A program made the translations under genes and the position numbers. A stretch of 27,436 nucleotides of DNA, taken from JABWBR01 sp036741235. GTDB lineage: Bacteria; Bacteroidota; Bacteroidia; Chitinophagales; Saprospiraceae. This document shows, in pieces, positions 25,801 through 27,436 of the stretch. Each line of letters starts with the position of its first letter. Within the stretch, counting starts at the first letter, position 1. The notes beneath the pieces were generated by a model. It had not been told where the DNA came from and made no database searches. It worked only from the letters and a program-made list of their open reading frames with translations. The DNA is taken from contig DAINSQ010000054.1 of the NCBI GenBank assembly GCA_036741235.1, forward strand, positions 1 through 27,436. The letters are read 5' to 3'.

Positions 25801-25915
25801 CGGCGTCGGTCACCGTACCTTGAACGGTTGTGGTTTGCCCCGTCGCAGTACCGGGTAGCGCCAGCGTTGTACCCAGGAGCAGGGCAAAAAAGCAGAGTTG
25901 TTGCCAATATCGCAT
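22832..25915 (-). CDS. SusC/RagA-family TonB-dependent outer-membrane transporter
   Basis: The 1027-residue protein has a signal peptide (about 1-27), a carboxypeptidase-regulatory-like beta-sandwich (TVQGTVTDAATGETLIGVTV, about 30-102), a likely TonB-box region at LQELVVVGYG (108-117), a plug domain (to about 255, with VVDGVPM, INPNDIESIEVLKDASAAAI and GARAANGVILITTKRG), and a long beta-barrel ending FLIGINLGL. This is the standard SusC layout. It imports the ligand captured by SusD into the periplasm using TonB energy. It is the first gene of the minus-strand cluster. A possible -7-like box (TAGCTTTA, 25954-25947) and an ACAACC-type spacer lie upstream. Confidence 0.96.
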   Translation of the reverse strand: MRYWQQLCFFALLLGTTLALPGTATGQTTTVQGTVTDAATGETLIGVTVQLAGATQGTITDENGFFKISTNQSNGSIRFSYVGYVPQDVAYNGNATLTVRLESSAQQLQELVVVGYGVQRKSQVTGAISSIKNEEFKDQPVSNLASSIQGRVSGLNVISPSGTPGAGLLITVRGSNNPLYVVDGVPMISESNSALSTSFDTDRNVVGNGQNLSSISDINPNDIESIEVLKDASAAAIYGARAANGVILITTKRGKAGKTDINFNYYTGMQQAARKIEFLDSGQFVELVEEARRNDLAAYNADNTIFGEDFDPSVLTDPLENFNLDGTNTVWLDEVLQQAPISNYELSLQGGNDKTRFFISSGFFDQQGIVIESFYKRFNYRMNLDHEVNKRLKIGSNIATSYSRNRRSFNDNTYTGTITNALGASPLMPVYDENGDYAAFEDYQVSWLSDNPVKSANEIRAFTNTYRLIGSAFAEYELAGALKLRTSFSVDYTQLADRQFLSPLTADAEAVGGEALEANFQGLTWLNENTLTWQKTIGESEFTLLGGVTAQRSVSERSAAVGQGFPGSSLENISSAANIVSATSTGASFALLSYLGRVNYAFKNRYLVTASVRADGSSRFSKNNRYGYFPSVSVAWRLDEEAFFSDNIFSALKLRISYGLTGDQEIGDFQNTIFYGPSRYDGQAGIILRNIADPNLTWQSNKMLNVGIDYEILKGKFNGSIDFFKSNKTDLLSEDIVPGTTGFATVTRNSGEIQNTGIEFNLNTIPVKNKNFKWALNFNFTYVKNEIKKLSTDDVLLSSYSDLAPTHILKVGQPIGAFWGVKYLGYDPETGDAQYEDLDGNGEIDSNDSQIIGKALPDGFGGLTNSFTLGHFDLSVFIRYSFGNEVYNLIRPTYENLGYSNDGGLFSVYANNSANVLDRWRQPGDNAEYPRASFINPNYYEGSTQFLEDGSFVRIQNITLGYDFGKMKWASRLRLYAEVQNAYVFTKYKGFDPEVSSTGGIDERTAGVDYGAYPQARTFLIGINLGL

Positions 25916-25996
25916 GGTCTGTCGTTTTGAGTTGGTATTAAGGTCATAAAGCTAATATGTTCGGAGGATTATTGCGCTGTTATAAGGTGGGGAAAT

Positions 25997-26039
25997 TGTT
26001 GTTGGTTGTTGGTTGTCGGTTCTCTGTTATCGGTTCCCG
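25997..26039 (-). repeat. ACAACC-type spacer repeat (copy D), upstream of susC
   Basis: On the minus strand the sequence reads GAACCGATAACAGAGAACC, then GACAACC and ACAACC words. It lies 80-120 bases upstream of the susC ATG. With copy E it forms an imperfect inverted repeat around the CLC promoter. Confidence 0.65.
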
Positions 26040-26046
26040 TTTTTTT

Positions 26047-26054
26047 TATCTTTG
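26047..26054 (+). promoter_or_regulatory. -7 box TATCTTTG of the CLC gene promoter
   Basis: TATCTTTG fits the Bacteroidota TAnnTTTG consensus exactly and follows a run of T. A -33 TTG at the standard distance is not evident. Transcription would begin near 26061, giving a leader of about 45 bases made largely of the ACAACC-type repeat. Confidence 0.5.
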
Positions 26055-26072
26055 CAACGTATGCTTCGATGC

Positions 26073-26102
26073 AGACAACGGAGAACAGACAACCCACAAC
26101 CG
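26073..26102 (+). repeat. ACAACC-type spacer repeat (copy E), leader of the CLC gene
   Basis: GACAACGGAGAACAGACAAC followed by CCACAACC ends three bases before the ATG at 26106, inside the predicted 5' untranslated region. Confidence 0.65.
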
Positions 26103-26105
26103 AAA

Positions 26106-27436
26106 ATGCCCATACTGAAGCTCATAGCCAAAATACACCGCTCGATCATGTGGCTGCAGGGGCGGCTCAGCAAAAAGCAATTCATCTTTTTGTCGAGCGT
26201 TTTGGTGGGCTTGTCGGCGGGTATGGCGGCTATTGTGCTGAAGACTTTTGCGCATTATATATTCCGGTTGGCAACCTTCGATAAAACAGCTCATTTTTCT
26301 TTTTTGCTGCTGTTCCTGCCTTTTTTGGGCATATTGCTCACTGTATTAGTAGTCAAAAAATTATTCCACAACAAATTTGAAAAAGGGCTCTCCAATATCC
26401 TTTTCGCCATTGCCCAAAAATCGAGTATCGTGCCGCGGGTGCAGATGTATGCCCAGGTAGTGACGAGTTCGCTTACTGTAGGGCTCGGCGGTTCTGCCGG
26501 ACTCGAAGCGCCGATCGTGGTCACGGGAGCCGCTTTCGGTTCCAATTATGCGCGCACTTACCGATTGGACTATAAAGAAAGGACGCTGCTGTTGGCCTGC
26601 GGCATCGCGGCGGGTATTGCTGCGGCGTTTAATGCGCCGATCGCCGGGGTTTTATTTGCGCTGGAAGTGTTGCTGCTCGATGTGAGTATTTCGGCATTTA
26701 CACCGCTTATTATTGCAGCGGCATCAGGCGCTTTAATTTCAAAAATAATTCTCAATGACGATATTCTTTTATCGTTCCAACTGCAAAAAGCCTTTGATTA
26801 TCACAACGTGCCTTTTTATGTGCTGTTGGGCGTATTCGCAGGAATCGTATCCGTATACCACTCCCGCACTTTCACCCGGGTAGAATCGTATGTAATTAAA
26901 AAAATAAAAAGTCCCTATCGCAAAGTAGTTATTGGCGGAATCGCGCTGGCTATTCTCATTTACATTTTCCCGAGTTTATTCGGAGAGGGCTATGAAAGTA
27001 TCAAAATGCTCTCCCAACAGCGCCCTGAAAAACTGCTTGACAACAGTGTTTTTCACAATTTCAAGAGCAACGAATGGTTTGTCCTCTTATTTGTCGGTGT
27101 ATTGGTATTTGTCAAATCCTTTGCTACGGCTATCACCATAGGCAGCGGCGGCAACGGCGGCAATTTTGCGCCTTCGTTATTTGTGGGCGCTTATCTCGGC
27201 TTTTTCTTTTCCCGCTTTTTCAATATGCTGGATATAACCCGGCTGCCCGAAAACAATTTCACGTTGGTAGGCATGGCGGGTATTTTGAGCGGCTTGTACC
27301 ACGCGCCTTTGACGGCCATATTTTTGATCGCGGAAATTACCGGCGGCTATACGCTGATGATCCCGCTGATGATCGTGTCTTCGATTAGCTTTGCTATTTC
27401 AAGATCTTACGAAAAATATTCCATGGATGCCAAAAA
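26106..27436 (+). CDS. CLC-family chloride channel/transporter (3' end beyond window)
   Basis: The frame from ATG 26106 is open for 443 codons to the window edge. It has CLC signatures: GLGGSAGLEAP (126-136), with E134 at the gating-glutamate position; GIAAGIAAAFNAPIAGVLFALE (166-187); and GSGGNGGNFAPSLFVG (346-361). Aligned by eye with E. coli ClC-ec1, the inner proton glutamate (Glu203) position is Val188, as in CLC channels. The Ser of the GSGIP motif appears as K93 in FEKGLSNIL. About ten membrane segments are visible; a C-terminal CBS pair or the Tyr445 equivalent would lie outside. It moves Cl- or a similar anion across the inner membrane. It diverges from susC, with a good -7 box upstream. 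Confidence 0.92.
   Translation, partial: MPILKLIAKIHRSIMWLQGRLSKKQFIFLSSVLVGLSAGMAAIVLKTFAHYIFRLATFDKTAHFSFLLLFLPFLGILLTVLVVKKLFHNKFEKGLSNILFAIAQKSSIVPRVQMYAQVVTSSLTVGLGGSAGLEAPIVVTGAAFGSNYARTYRLDYKERTLLLACGIAAGIAAAFNAPIAGVLFALEVLLLDVSISAFTPLIIAAASGALISKIILNDDILLSFQLQKAFDYHNVPFYVLLGVFAGIVSVYHSRTFTRVESYVIKKIKSPYRKVVIGGIALAILIYIFPSLFGEGYESIKMLSQQRPEKLLDNSVFHNFKSNEWFVLLFVGVLVFVKSFATAITIGSGGNGGNFAPSLFVGAYLGFFFSRFFNMLDITRLPENNFTLVGMAGILSGLYHAPLTAIFLIAEITGGYTLMIPLMIVSSISFAISRSYEKYSMDAK

Overview
The window comes from a member of the Bacteroidota. The evidence is a SusC/SusD outer-membrane pair, several lipoprotein signals, promoter boxes of the Bacteroidota type (TAnnTTTG), weak Shine-Dalgarno signals, and the MoxR / DUF58 / DUF4350 / DUF4129 / SpoIIM membrane operon. 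A free-living, Saprospiria-like host is my guess from gene content and mid-range GC. I see no rRNA, tRNA, CRISPR array, prophage or intact insertion sequence. A 100-N scaffold gap lies at 17107-17206, so the two halves of the catabolic region are joined by scaffolding only.

Left part (1-9510). A minus-strand esterase-like putative lipoprotein runs off the left edge. It diverges from a decayed HEPN toxin remnant followed by an intact MNT nucleotidyltransferase (antitoxin type) and a CpcT/CpeT-family lipoprotein. Next is a tightly packed plus-strand operon: an extended SpoIIM-like membrane protein, DUF4129, DUF4350, MoxR ATPase and DUF58. These probably form an envelope-associated AAA+ chaperone system. 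A 16-bp tandem repeat and a small acidic protein of unknown function follow.

Middle and right (9511-25915). After a nearly empty 0.5-kb stretch with one small orphan frame comes a class I methyltransferase. From 10648 to 25915 every gene is on the minus strand. In transcription order these are SusC, SusD, class III aminotransferase, aldehyde dehydrogenase, NhaC-family transporter, (gap), GNAT, agmatine-deiminase-family lipoprotein, second NhaC-family transporter, second class III aminotransferase and an amidohydrolase. Together they read as a locus for uptake and breakdown of agmatine/putrescine/GABA-like amines: deimination, transamination, aldehyde oxidation and transport, with a SusCD importer instead of the usual polysaccharide enzymes. 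The substrate is inferred, not shown.

Right edge (25916-27436). A CLC chloride channel/transporter gene with a good TAnnTTTG box diverges from susC and runs off the window. It keeps the gating glutamate but has Val where proton-coupled CLCs have the inner proton glutamate.

Across the window, many intergenic spacers are built from short degenerate repeats: ACAACCGA-type words in five places, an 8-bp AGTTTATA repeat beside the gap, TTTAGC/GCTAAA words, and the 16-mer after DUF58. Four of the five ACAACC-type spacers lie in the leader or upstream region of a gene in the sense orientation.
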